From Bacteroides sp. (lineage in GTDB: Bacteria > Bacteroidota > Bacteroidia > Bacteroidales > SM23-62): DNA of 15,743 nucleotides. Of the stretch, positions 1 through 7,026 are shown in pieces. The first letter of the stretch is position 1. The number at the start of each line of letters is the position of its first letter. Under the pieces are notes generated by a model. It was not told the DNA's origin, made no database searches, and saw nothing but the letters and a program-made list of their open reading frames with translations. The stretch lies in contig JAUVKJ010000007.1 of the NCBI GenBank assembly GCA_030592145.1, positions 1-15,743 on the forward strand. The letters run 5' to 3'. Both the position numbers and the translations under genes were made by a program.

Positions 1-1
1 A

Positions 2-1288
2 GCCGTGGGACCCGCAGGGAAGATATGGGCTTCCTCCGGACAGGGATTACTTATTCGCTCGGTCAGCCGTTTTGTGCGTTTCTCGAATAATAACAGCGGG
101 GTGCCCGCACAATTGTCCTACCCTATCGAGTTTGACACGGAGGCTCAATTATGGTTTGGTTATACATTTTTAACAGGATCAGAAGGACATAGTGGCACAG
201 GTTATTTATACCGTCCCACTGTGCAGCAAATCGCCGTGATCACGGCTGACAAGCCCAGCCTGGTATTCTGTTACGGTGACAGTCTGACCCTCTCGGCCGA
301 GGATGACATGACCAGTTATGTCTGGCCGGACGGAACCAATTCTGATACATATATACTGCATGATTCCGCTACCGTGGATGTGGCCGTGGAGGGGGATGAC
401 CTCTGCTATTACTACGATACCATCAGGGTAAACGTCCAAAAGGTTTTCGAGGAGGAAGAAGTTTGCGCGGTGAGCGTTGATACTTCCCAGCGGAACATCA
501 TTATCTGGGAAAAGACCCCGGAAGTAGGAACGGCCTCCTATAATATTTACCGTGAAATGGCCGTGAAGGATTCCTTCGAGCTGATCGGCAATGTAGCGGT
601 GGGGACATTGAGTGTTTTCGAGGATCCCGATGCGGACCCGCGTGAGCAATCCGTAAAATACAAGATATCAACTGTGGATACATGCGGTAATGAATCGGGA
701 AAGAGTTTTTTCCATGAAACGCTGCATCTTTCGGTAAACAAGGGGGCTCAGCCCGGGGAGGTAAACCTTCAGTGGAATCATTACGGGGGACTAAGTTTTC
801 CGTCGTACATTATTTACAGGGGATCGAGTCCGGATAATATGGACAGTGTGAAAACGATATCCAGTTCTTTCAATTCATGGACGGATATCGATAGATTTGA
901 TACGGTTTATTACCGCCTGGCCATACCACTGCCCAAGGCCTGCGCTCCCACGGAGAATATCAAGGCCGGTACAGGGCCCTATCACCATGCGCTTTCCAAC
1001 ATGGATGATAATAAGTTGCTGTTCAGTTTTCTTGCGGCTGTGCATTCTGCGCAGGAATTAAGAGCCTTTCCGAATCCATTTACAGAAGTCACCCGGATCG
1101 AGTTTCCCAACCCGCATAATACAGAATACCGGCTCAACGTCTACAATCTGAGCGGCCGCCTGGTCAGGGAAATGCAGGGTATCCGGGATGGAGAGATCTT
1201 TCTGCGAAGGGAAAACCTGGGTCCCGGGTATTATATCTTTGAATTAAAAGGGGAAAACTTTTATACGGGGAAGTTCGTGATCAGGTGA
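2..1288 (+). CDS. C-terminal part of a secreted multidomain protein with T9SS type A sorting domain (5' partial)
   Basis: The reading frame is open to the left edge, so this is the end of a longer gene; the GTG at position 5 is not a credible start. Residues are numbered from that GTG. Residues 1-80 are the end of an unrecognised beta-rich domain. Residues 84-145 resemble the Ig-like repeats of Bacteroidota surface proteins (a Cys-x-Gly-Asp-Ser start, Trp in the middle, a Cys pair at 89/134). Residues 150-240 and 245-315 look like two fibronectin-III-like domains, each with a central Trp and an 'YxIYR' strand. The last 70 residues (about 355-427) form a T9SS C-terminal domain: FPNPF box, 'YNLSGRLV' strand, 'LGPGYYIFEL' and a final 'GKFVIR'. 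Such domains direct export across the outer membrane and are normally cleaved, with anchoring to the surface or release. The passenger function is unknown because the N-terminus is missing. The stop codon lies inside the lon coding end on the other strand. Confidence 0.85.
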   Translation, partial: AVGPAGKIWASSGQGLLIRSVSRFVRFSNNNSGVPAQLSYPIEFDTEAQLWFGYTFLTGSEGHSGTGYLYRPTVQQIAVITADKPSLVFCYGDSLTLSAEDDMTSYVWPDGTNSDTYILHDSATVDVAVEGDDLCYYYDTIRVNVQKVFEEEEVCAVSVDTSQRNIIIWEKTPEVGTASYNIYREMAVKDSFELIGNVAVGTLSVFEDPDADPREQSVKYKISTVDTCGNESGKSFFHETLHLSVNKGAQPGEVNLQWNHYGGLSFPSYIIYRGSSPDNMDSVKTISSSFNSWTDIDRFDTVYYRLAIPLPKACAPTENIKAGTGPYHHALSNMDDNKLLFSFLAAVHSAQELRAFPNPFTEVTRIEFPNPHNTEYRLNVYNLSGRLVREMQGIRDGEIFLRRENLGPGYYIFELKGENFYTGKFVIR

Positions 1289-3725
1289 TCTTCATTGCCT
1301 TATCCACTTTCTGTTTCAGCAGGGATTGATCGATAACATCCATGATGTTGTTCACATACCGGAACTCCAGTCCCCTGACATAGATGTCTTTTATCTCTTC
1401 TATGTCTTTCTGATTTTCTTTCGAGATAAGGATATCCCTGACACCGGCCCGCTTGGCTGCCAAAATCTTTTCCTTGATGCCCCCCACCGGCAATACTTTT
1501 CCCCGGAGGGTGATCTCGCCGGTCATGGCGATGTTCTTCCTGACTTTCCGCTGGGTGAATGCCGAGGCAATGGAGGTAACCATGGTTATGCCGGCGGATG
1601 GCCCGTCCTTGGGTATGGCGCCTTCGGGGACATGCACGTGGATATTCCATTTTCTGAAGACTTCCGGATCCAGTCCGAGCAGGTCGCTGTGAGATTTCAG
1701 GTACTCAAGGGCGATGATGGCCGATTCCTTCATCACCTCTCCCAGGTTTCCCGTAAGGGTAAGTTTCCCGTCTCCCTTGCTCAGGCTGGTTTCAACAAAG
1801 AGTATCTCACCCCCGACAGCAGTCCAGGCAAGACCCGTGACTACCCCTGCATATTCATTGCTGATGGTTTTATCCTTAAGGAATTTTGGCAATCCGGTAA
1901 GGTTCTTAAGTTCGCTTATAGTCAGTATCCTGTCGGGATTTTCATCAAATGCGATCTTTTTAGCCACCCCGCGGATCACTTTGGCAATGAGTTTATCAAG
2001 CTGCCTGACCCCCGATTCCCGGGTATAATATTCACTCATGTACTCGATCACCTTTTTCGGGAAAGAAAGCTGGGATTTATTGAGGCCATGATTTTCAAGC
2101 TGTTTGGGTATAAGATGTCGCCTGGCTATCTCGATTTTTTCCTCGATGATGTACCCTGATACGTCTATGACTTCCATACGGTCGAGCAGGGCAGGGTGAA
2201 TGGTTGCTGTCGTATTGGCAGTGGCAATGAACATCACCCTTGAGAGATCATATTCAAGCTCCAGGTAATTATCATAGAAAGTGCTGTTTTGTTCGGGGTC
2301 AAGTACCTCGAGCAATGCAGAGGCAGGGTCCCCGTGTACATCGCGCCCCACTTTATCGATCTCATCAAGGACAAAGACGGGGTTGCAGGATTTTGCTTTT
2401 TTCAGGCTCTGTACGATCCTGCCGGGCATGGCGCCGATATAGGTTTTACGGTGGCCCCTGATCTCCGCTTCATCATGGAGTCCGCCGAGCGACATACGCA
2501 TGTATTTCCGCTTAAGGGCAGTTGCGACGGATTTTCCCAGGGAGGTTTTGCCGACTCCCGGGGGGCCCACAAGGCATATAATGGGAGATTTCATATCTCC
2601 CTTGAGTTTCAGTACTGCCAGGTGTTCAAGGATACGGTCCTTTACCTTATCAAGCCCGTAATGGTCACGGTCGAGGATCTTTTCTGCCCGTTTAAGGTTG
2701 AAATCATCCCGGGTATATTCATTCCAGGGCAGTTCGATCAATGTCTGCAGGTAATTGGCCTGTACGGAGTATTCTGCTGTGGCAGGGTTTATCCTCTGAA
2801 GCTTTTCGAGTCCCTTTTCAAAAGTCTCGCCCACTTCCTCGCTCCATTTCTTTTTGGTTGCTTTCTGGCGGAACTCGACGACCTCCTTTTCCATGGGATT
2901 TCCGCCAAGCTCATCCTGGATGGTTTTTATCTGTTGGTGGAGCATGAATTCACGCTGCTGCTGGTCGAGATCCGACTTTACCTTTGACTGGATGTCGTTC
3001 TTCAATTCCAGCATCTGGATTTCCTTTGAAAGATGCTCCAACAGGCGGATACTGCGTTTCTTCAGGTTGTTCTCCTCAAGAAGCTTTTGCTTGTCTTTCA
3101 GTTCCACATCGCTGTTGGAACAGATGAAGTTGATAAGGAAACTTGAACTTTCAATATTCTTTACCGCGAAAGAAGTTTCCGGTGGAATGTTTGAGGAGAG
3201 TTGAATAATCCTGAGGGAAAGGTCCTTAAGTGAGCCGACAACGGCTTCAAATTCCTGGTCACGCGAGACAGGCTTTTCATCTTCGAGAGCTGTTGCTTTG
3301 GCCACAAAATACGGTTCCTCAGAGACGATCGATTCAATACTGAACCGTTTTTTCCCCTGGATAATGATGGAAGTGGAACCATCGGGCATTTCCAGGATCC
3401 TGATAATCTGTGCCACGGTACCCACCCTGTAAAGATCCTTGATATCCGGGTCATCGGTATTGGGATCGACCTGGGCAACCGTCCCGATGATCCGGTTCTT
3501 CTTATAGATCTCCCGGATAAGGCGGATGGATTTTTCCCTTCCGACCGTGATCGGGATCACCACTCCAGGGAACAGTACCGTATTGCGAAGTGGCAGTAGC
3601 GGCAAGAGTTCAGGCACATCGCTCTTGTCTAAAACATCTTCGTCCTCGTCCGAAATCAGAGGTATAAAATCGCTGTCCTCGTCAAGTGAAGTACTGAACA
3701 GTATATTTTGTTTTAAGTCTTTCAT
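1281..3725 (-). CDS. lon: ATP-dependent protease La (Lon, LonA type)
   Basis: Complete 814-residue Lon, the usual length for bacterial LonA. It is a cytoplasmic hexameric AAA+ serine protease that degrades misfolded and selected regulatory proteins. Domains in order: an acidic N-terminal extension (about 1-35); the LON substrate-binding domain (about 38-240, opening with '[14 protein letters not shown]'); a helical linker (about 240-340); the AAA+ module with Walker A GPPGVGKT at 387-394 and Walker B ending in Asp454-Glu455; and the protease domain (about 625-805). The catalytic Ser is Ser710 in 'PKDGPSAG'. The catalytic Lys is in 'GGIKEK', Lys753 by analogy with the 43-residue Ser-Lys spacing of E. 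coli Lon. The GlmU-like gene ends 83 bp upstream, and the gap contains a possible sigma-54-like site. The start matches the usual N-terminal length, although no strong Shine-Dalgarno sequence is visible, as is common in Bacteroidota. The 3' end overlaps the convergent secreted-protein gene by 8 bp. Confidence 0.97.
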   Translation of the reverse strand: MKDLKQNILFSTSLDEDSDFIPLISDEDEDVLDKSDVPELLPLLPLRNTVLFPGVVIPITVGREKSIRLIREIYKKNRIIGTVAQVDPNTDDPDIKDLYRVGTVAQIIRILEMPDGSTSIIIQGKKRFSIESIVSEEPYFVAKATALEDEKPVSRDQEFEAVVGSLKDLSLRIIQLSSNIPPETSFAVKNIESSSFLINFICSNSDVELKDKQKLLEENNLKKRSIRLLEHLSKEIQMLELKNDIQSKVKSDLDQQQREFMLHQQIKTIQDELGGNPMEKEVVEFRQKATKKKWSEEVGETFEKGLEKLQRINPATAEYSVQANYLQTLIELPWNEYTRDDFNLKRAEKILDRDHYGLDKVKDRILEHLAVLKLKGDMKSPIICLVGPPGVGKTSLGKSVATALKRKYMRMSLGGLHDEAEIRGHRKTYIGAMPGRIVQSLKKAKSCNPVFVLDEIDKVGRDVHGDPASALLEVLDPEQNSTFYDNYLELEYDLSRVMFIATANTTATIHPALLDRMEVIDVSGYIIEEKIEIARRHLIPKQLENHGLNKSQLSFPKKVIEYMSEYYTRESGVRQLDKLIAKVIRGVAKKIAFDENPDRILTISELKNLTGLPKFLKDKTISNEYAGVVTGLAWTAVGGEILFVETSLSKGDGKLTLTGNLGEVMKESAIIALEYLKSHSDLLGLDPEVFRKWNIHVHVPEGAIPKDGPSAGITMVTSIASAFTQRKVRKNIAMTGEITLRGKVLPVGGIKEKILAAKRAGVRDILISKENQKDIEEIKDIYVRGLEFRYVNNIMDVIDQSLLKQKVDKAMKIT

Positions 3726-3778
3726 AGATCCGCCAGATTGTCAGTTTTACAAGGGGAAAAAAGTGGAATGATTATATG

Positions 3779-3793
3779 TCAATTGCTGTGCCA
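3779..3793 (-). promoter_or_regulatory. Possible sigma-54-like promoter upstream of lon
   Basis: On the minus strand the sequence reads TGGCAC, five bases, then TTGA, ending 53 bases before the lon ATG. This has the spacing of the -24/-12 sigma-54 consensus (TGGCAC-N5-TTGC), but the invariant GC at -12 is GA here. No TAnnTTTG housekeeping box is visible in the 83-bp gap. The call is tentative because one essential base mismatches. Confidence 0.3.
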
Positions 3794-3819
3794 AAAAAGA
3801 CAGGGTGTTCAGGACCTGT
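3793..3819 (-). terminator. Weak intrinsic terminator after the GlmU-like gene
   Basis: On the minus strand ACAGG (3815-3819) pairs with CCTGT (3800-3804) across a 10-base loop that includes the TGA stop codon, followed by C-T6. The stem is only five base pairs, so termination may be partial and lon could be read through from upstream. Confidence 0.35.
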
Positions 3820-4996
3820 ATTTTTCAGTCATGCTGAAAATCTCTGAAAGGATATCCGCATCCCCGGGATCGAACTGAATATCACGTTTTTTCATTACTT
3901 CGGCTGCGACCTCCAGGGCTTTGTCAAGTCGGTAGGTTGTGAATTCATGGGGATCGCCCCAGGAGAAGGACGGGATAAAGGTCCTGGGGAAGCCTGCACC
4001 AAAAATATTTGCATTTACGCCTACTACCGTTCCCGTATTAAACATGGTATTGATCCCGCACTTGGAATGGTCTCCCATTACCAGGCCGCAGAAGAGCTTC
4101 CCGCTGGAGATGAACTTTTCCTCCCTGTAATTCCAGAGCCTGACTGTGGAATAATTGTTTTTAAGGTTGGAATTGTTTGAGTCGGCCCCGATGTTGCACC
4201 ATTCACCAATGACAGAATTGCCAAGAAAACCGTCGTGTGTCTTGTTGGAGTAACCCTGGAATACCGAGTTGTTTACTTCGCCTCCTGCTTTGCAGTACGG
4301 GCCGATTGTAGTGGGACCGTATATTCTGGCGCCCAGCTTGAGGGTTGATTGTTCGCCCATTGCAAAGGGGCCGCGAACGATAGACCCTTCCATGATCTCC
4401 GCGTTCTTTCCGATGTAAATGGGACCTGTCCGGGCATTCAGGATGGCGCATTCCACACTTGCCCCTTCTTCCAGGAATACATTACCAGGCCCGAGTATCC
4501 TGTTGGTGGAAGATATTTTTGCCGATTTCCTGCCTGAGGTCAGCAGGTCGAAATCAGCTCTTATGGCCATCCCATTCTGTTCAAATATATCCCAGGGGAA
4601 TCCGATGCTCAGGGATTCATGCCTGCATTCAACCCGTGCATATTTACCAGTGACGGCGGGGTCGAAATTTTTCAGTTCCTGTCGTCCCAGGCGTACGGCC
4701 AGTAGGGATTCTCCGGTGTACAGTGCATGTCCGGGCGATAGTGATGATATATTAATAAGCAGGTCATCATCGGGCAGCACACTGCCATTGATGAGCATAT
4801 TGTCATCACCGCACTGTAATTCAAATTTCTTTGAAAGATAGGGGCGTGTAAGCCAGCTGACCCGGGATTGCAGCCTGTTCTCCCATTTCTCACGAATGCT
4901 GAGAATGCCGATCCTGATCTCACTGACAGGCCGTGTAAAGGTAATAGGTAAAAGGTTTTCCCAGGTTTCAGTCAGATCGAAAAGAATGTAATTCAT
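3809..4996 (-). CDS. GlmU-family protein of Bacteroidota (sugar-nucleotidyltransferase-like N-terminus plus left-handed beta-helix acetyltransferase)
   Basis: 395 residues. The N-terminus ('MNYILFDLTETWENLLPITF', then TRPVSEIRIG) carries the arrangement typical of the alternative GlmU family of Bacteroidota, annotated as UDP-GlcNAc diphosphorylase/glucosamine-1-phosphate N-acetyltransferase. That activity would supply UDP-GlcNAc for peptidoglycan and lipid A. Residues 1-160 form the divergent nucleotidyltransferase-like part. From about 165 to 345 there are hexapeptide repeats of a left-handed beta-helix (for example 'GPIYIGKNAEIMEGSIVRGP' at 191-210), with the conserved block 'YSNKTHDGFLGNSVIGEWCN' at 249-268. 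Residues 350-395 are a helical tail. The protein is shorter than E. coli GlmU (about 456) and lacks its classical N-terminal LxAGxGTRM motif, so activity cannot be assumed to be identical. A TAnnTTTG box ends four bases before the ATG, suggesting its own promoter and a nearly leaderless transcript. The assignment to the family is firm and the exact reaction less so. Confidence 0.85.
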   Translation of the reverse strand: MNYILFDLTETWENLLPITFTRPVSEIRIGILSIREKWENRLQSRVSWLTRPYLSKKFELQCGDDNMLINGSVLPDDDLLINISSLSPGHALYTGESLLAVRLGRQELKNFDPAVTGKYARVECRHESLSIGFPWDIFEQNGMAIRADFDLLTSGRKSAKISSTNRILGPGNVFLEEGASVECAILNARTGPIYIGKNAEIMEGSIVRGPFAMGEQSTLKLGARIYGPTTIGPYCKAGGEVNNSVFQGYSNKTHDGFLGNSVIGEWCNIGADSNNSNLKNNYSTVRLWNYREEKFISSGKLFCGLVMGDHSKCGINTMFNTGTVVGVNANIFGAGFPRTFIPSFSWGDPHEFTTYRLDKALEVAAEVMKKRDIQFDPGDADILSEIFSMTEKYRS

Positions 4997-5000
4997 GCAG

Positions 5001-5028
5001 CAAAAGTAAAAAAAGTGACTGTCACAAA
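5001..5028 (-). promoter_or_regulatory. Bacteroidota-type promoter of the GlmU-like gene
   Basis: On the minus strand TACTTTTG (5001-5008) matches TAnnTTTG exactly, and a TTTG (5025-5028) lies 16 bases upstream as the -33 element. A second TACTTTTG occurs at 5025-5032, so the -33 element is itself part of a duplicated -7-like box. The proximal box ends only four bases before the ATG at 4996. Confidence 0.55.
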
Positions 5029-5032
5029 AGTA

Positions 5033-5248
5033 GGCAACTCCTTTTTTTTTTCTATTTCACTCATTTTGATTAAAACGGCAATTCAAAATTTTCTAAAGAA
5101 CAAATTTTGGCAGGTGCCTTTTTTAATCAATATAAGTATATATAGCAAAGGCTAAATTGTTGGTAATCTTGCAAAGCTGGTTAATTAGCCGCCTTAGCGT
5201 CTTTTGCGAAGCAAATTATGCAGCGGCGTTTTAATATCCTCAGAAAGT
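5033..5248. other. AT-rich intergenic region with a small potential RNA fold, no gene seen
   Basis: This is the bulk of the 314-bp gap between the GlmU-like gene and L31. It is AT-rich with long A/T runs and has no credible coding frame. At 5188-5227 the arms GCCGC (5188-5192) and GCGGC (5223-5227) could pair around an inner hairpin TTTGC-GAA-GCAAA (5203-5215). The fold is small, and I do not recognise an RNA family or riboswitch. The rest holds nothing I can name. Confidence 0.3.
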
Positions 5249-5289
5249 AAAAAGAAAAAGGGCCATCTCGTTTTATTTTGAGACAACCC
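5249..5289 (-). terminator. Intrinsic terminator of the L31 transcription unit
   Basis: On the minus strand, 21 bases after the L31 stop, GGGTTGTCTC (5280-5289) pairs fully with GAGATGGCCC (5260-5269): ten pairs including three G-U wobbles, across a 10-base A-rich loop. It is followed at once by T5-C-T5. This is a classical Rho-independent terminator and marks the end of the PKS-to-L31 run of genes. Confidence 0.8.
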
Positions 5290-5310
5290 CTATACTATAT
5301 GCTTTTGAGT

Positions 5311-5592
5311 TCAGCCTGTGCTTTGCTGCGATTTTTTCTTTTCGATGTGCTTTTTTAAACGGGTATTGAATTTGTCCACTCGCCCTGCTGTATCCACAAG
5401 CTTCATCTTACCGGTGTAAAACGGATGGGATGTATTGGAGATCTCCAGTTTTATAAGCGGATATTCCTTGCCATCTTCCATCTTAATGGTTTCCCTGGCA
5501 GGGGCCGTTGATTTTGTAATAAAGGAATATCCATTAGACATGTCCTTAAAGACCACCAGTCTGTAATTATCCGGATGTATATCTTTTTTCAT
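5311..5592 (-). CDS. rpmE2: 50S ribosomal protein L31 type B
   Basis: 93 residues, a normal length for type B L31 (about 80-95). It begins '[20 protein letters not shown]' and contains '[11 protein letters not shown]' and a basic C-terminal tail typical of the family. It has no cysteine at all, so it is the zinc-independent (C-) paralogue rather than the CxxC type. In bacteria that have both forms, the C- form often replaces the zinc form under zinc limitation; whether a second L31 exists here cannot be seen. The frame is open to an ATG at 5628, but that would place the promoter inside the gene and add residues unlike the family, so the start at 5592 is chosen. The TATTTTTG box ends seven bases upstream and no Shine-Dalgarno sequence is visible. 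A strong terminator follows. Confidence 0.95.
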   Translation of the reverse strand: MKKDIHPDNYRLVVFKDMSNGYSFITKSTAPARETIKMEDGKEYPLIKLEISNTSHPFYTGKMKLVDTAGRVDKFNTRLKKHIEKKKSQQSTG

Positions 5593-5597
5593 TTGGC

Positions 5598-5651
5598 TGC
5601 AAAAATACATAATGTTTTCAAAAATCAAAAAGATTGAACAGCTTTTCTGAT
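5598..5651. repeat. 54-bp direct repeat, copy A (upstream of L31)
   Basis: Matches 6973-7026 at 51 of 54 positions in the same orientation, with no gap. Read on the minus strand, copy A encodes [10 protein letters not shown] followed by a stop, identical to the PPTase C-terminus. The two differences inside this stretch are silent (TTC for TTT, TGA for TAA). The third difference falls in the -7 promoter box. Confidence 0.93.
5600..5629 (-). promoter_or_regulatory. Bacteroidota-type promoter of rpmE2, inside repeat copy A
   Basis: On the minus strand, TTTG (5626-5629), an 18-base spacer and TATTTTTG (5600-5607, an exact TAnnTTTG match). The box ends seven bases before the L31 ATG, so the transcript would be nearly leaderless. 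The -33 element lies in sequence that duplicates PPTase codons. Confidence 0.65.
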
Positions 5652-5679
5652 TGCCCCGGCGGAATGGAATGCAGGTTGG

Positions 5680-6948
5680 TTATAATTCCCTGAATTTAAG
5701 ATAGTTGTGCTTTGGCCGTTTCTTTCCTGGTTCAAAGGTGATCTCTTCCTGGAATTCTCCTGTGTGATGCTGTTTATATTTTTCCATATAATCAGGCATA
5801 TATCTCTCAAATTTAGCATTCGGATCAAACATATACCTGAGGGTTAGATGTTTCTTGGCCAGTTTACCCCCGACGGCTTCATAGAGCGAGCGCATTTTGG
5901 GGTTGAAGTCCCCCACCCAGGAAAGCTCAACCTCTGTGATCCAGTACTTTTTCCTGAAGGGTATCTCAAGATGCTTGAAGATCCCCGATTCAATACCCGT
6001 GTTCTGAAATTTGGGGACTACCCCGGCGGCGATGCCCCTGACCCTTGTGATCCTGCGCGTTTTAAGGAAGTAGAGGAAGCACAATTTATTGAGGATATGA
6101 AGTTTTCCATTCAGGTGTTTAAGGATCTGGTTAATATCCGGGAAAATGATATAGAACGCGATGGGTTCATTATTATGATACACGAACCAGTTCAGGTCTT
6201 CTTCCAGGAAAGGCTTTGCCTGCCGTAAGGCGTTGGAAAGATCATCAACGTTCATGGGAACGAAATCTTCCTTAAATCCTGACCAGGCCTTGTTAAAAAC
6301 GGTGATGACGTCCTGTGCATATTTATCTGCCCGGGCCCATTCTGAATGCCTGAATTCGTATTCTTTTTTCCGGGCCACCCACTCTGCAATTTTCCAGAAC
6401 CTTTCGGGGAAGGGTTGGGTAATATCGATATGATAGCTGTACTGCAGGAAATACGTCCGGAATCCGTAATTCTCGAATAATTCCCTGTAGTACGGGAAAT
6501 TGTAGAGCATTCCGTATCCCGGGTGGGTAAATCCCTCGACAAGCAATCCCCAGTTTGTGTCGTTGCCGCCAAAATTAATGGGACCGTCCATGGCTTCCAT
6601 GCCTTCACTCTTCAGCCAGTCCCGTGCAGCATCGAAAAGCAGATTTGCAGCTCCCTGGTCATTGATGCATTCAAACCAGCCTGTTCCCCCGGTAGGCTGC
6701 TTGTTCCTTGCTGATATGTCACGATTGTAGAAAGCGGCGATTCTACCGATCAGCCTGTTTTTATCGCTCCGGAGTATCCATCTGCGGGCATTTCCCTTTG
6801 CAAAGAGCTTGTTTTTCCCCGGATCAAAGGCGGTCTCGGTAGCCTGGTCTAGTGGACAAACCCAGAATGGATCTTTTTTATAGAGGATCTTGGGAACTTT
6901 GATAAAATCCCTGCGGGTATTCCTGTCTGAAACTTCAATCAGTTGCAT
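5680..6948 (-). CDS. YghO-like protein with GNAT (N-acetyltransferase) fold, function unknown
   Basis: 422 residues, cytoplasmic, with no signal peptide or membrane segment. The N-terminus ('MQLIEVSDRNTRRDFIKVPK', then ILYKKDPFWVCPLD around 21-34, FDPGKNKLF and RWILR) matches the large family that includes E. coli YghO, annotated as N-acetyltransferase-like. The block 'GPINFGGNDTNWGLLVEGF' (122-140) followed by 'YNFPYYRELFENYGF' is a family signature. The C-terminal half (about 225-375) looks like a GNAT domain: 'RVRGIAAGVVPKFQNTGIES' at 302-321 sits where the acetyl-CoA loop is expected, and 'ELSWVGDFNPKMRSLYEAVG' (341-360) is the usual late GNAT helix. The substrate is unknown. It lies between the PPTase and L31, 44 bp after the former, and is flanked on both sides by a 54-bp direct repeat. 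Position alone does not show that it serves polyketide synthesis. Confidence 0.8.
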   Translation of the reverse strand: MQLIEVSDRNTRRDFIKVPKILYKKDPFWVCPLDQATETAFDPGKNKLFAKGNARRWILRSDKNRLIGRIAAFYNRDISARNKQPTGGTGWFECINDQGAANLLFDAARDWLKSEGMEAMDGPINFGGNDTNWGLLVEGFTHPGYGMLYNFPYYRELFENYGFRTYFLQYSYHIDITQPFPERFWKIAEWVARKKEYEFRHSEWARADKYAQDVITVFNKAWSGFKEDFVPMNVDDLSNALRQAKPFLEEDLNWFVYHNNEPIAFYIIFPDINQILKHLNGKLHILNKLCFLYFLKTRRITRVRGIAAGVVPKFQNTGIESGIFKHLEIPFRKKYWITEVELSWVGDFNPKMRSLYEAVGGKLAKKHLTLRYMFDPNAKFERYMPDYMEKYKQHHTGEFQEEITFEPGKKRPKHNYLKFREL

Positions 6949-6972
6949 GCCGGATGCATGAATTCATTTTCA

Positions 6973-7026
6973 TGCAAGAATACATAATGTTTTTAAAAAT
7001 CAAAAAGATTAAACAGCTTTTCTGAT
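6973..7026. repeat. 54-bp direct repeat, copy B (end of the PPTase gene)
   Basis: Matches 5598-5651 at 51 of 54 positions. About 34 bases lie inside the PPTase coding sequence (last ten codons and stop) and 20 bases in its 3' flank. Together the two copies bracket the YghO-like gene. Confidence 0.93.
6975..7004 (-). promoter_or_regulatory. Putative promoter of the YghO-like gene, inside repeat copy B
   Basis: On the minus strand, TTTG (7001-7004), an 18-base spacer and TATTCTTG (6975-6982). This is the same geometry as the L31 promoter but with one mismatch in the -7 box (C for T). The -33 element overlaps PPTase codons. The ATG of the YghO-like gene is 26 bases downstream. Confidence 0.45.

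Noticed and set aside
1326-2987. Long plus-strand open frames (up to 277 and 232 codons) opposite lon
   Set aside because: They lie wholly antisense to a confidently identified Lon gene, show no recognisable domains, and are expected mirror frames of a conserved coding sequence.
5030-5064. Tiny minus-strand frame starting at 5064 in the spacer
   Set aside because: It is only about a dozen codons, consists largely of an A-run and has no ribosome-binding or family support.
5593-5628. N-terminal extension of L31 to an upstream ATG
   Set aside because: It would add twelve residues not seen in L31 proteins and place the TAnnTTTG promoter box inside the coding sequence.
5598-5651. Copy A as the end of a second, decayed PPTase gene
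   Set aside because: Only the last ten codons match; upstream of 5651 there is no further similarity to the PPTase, so it is better described as a short duplication.
5625-5828. 67-codon minus-strand frame ending in the repeat
   Set aside because: It overlaps the end of the YghO-like gene in another frame, has no family features, and its tail is the repeat read out of the PPTase frame.
5598-7026. The repeat-bracketed YghO-like gene as a transposon or insertion sequence
   Set aside because: No transposase, integrase or terminal inverted repeats are visible, and 54 bp is far longer than common target-site duplications.
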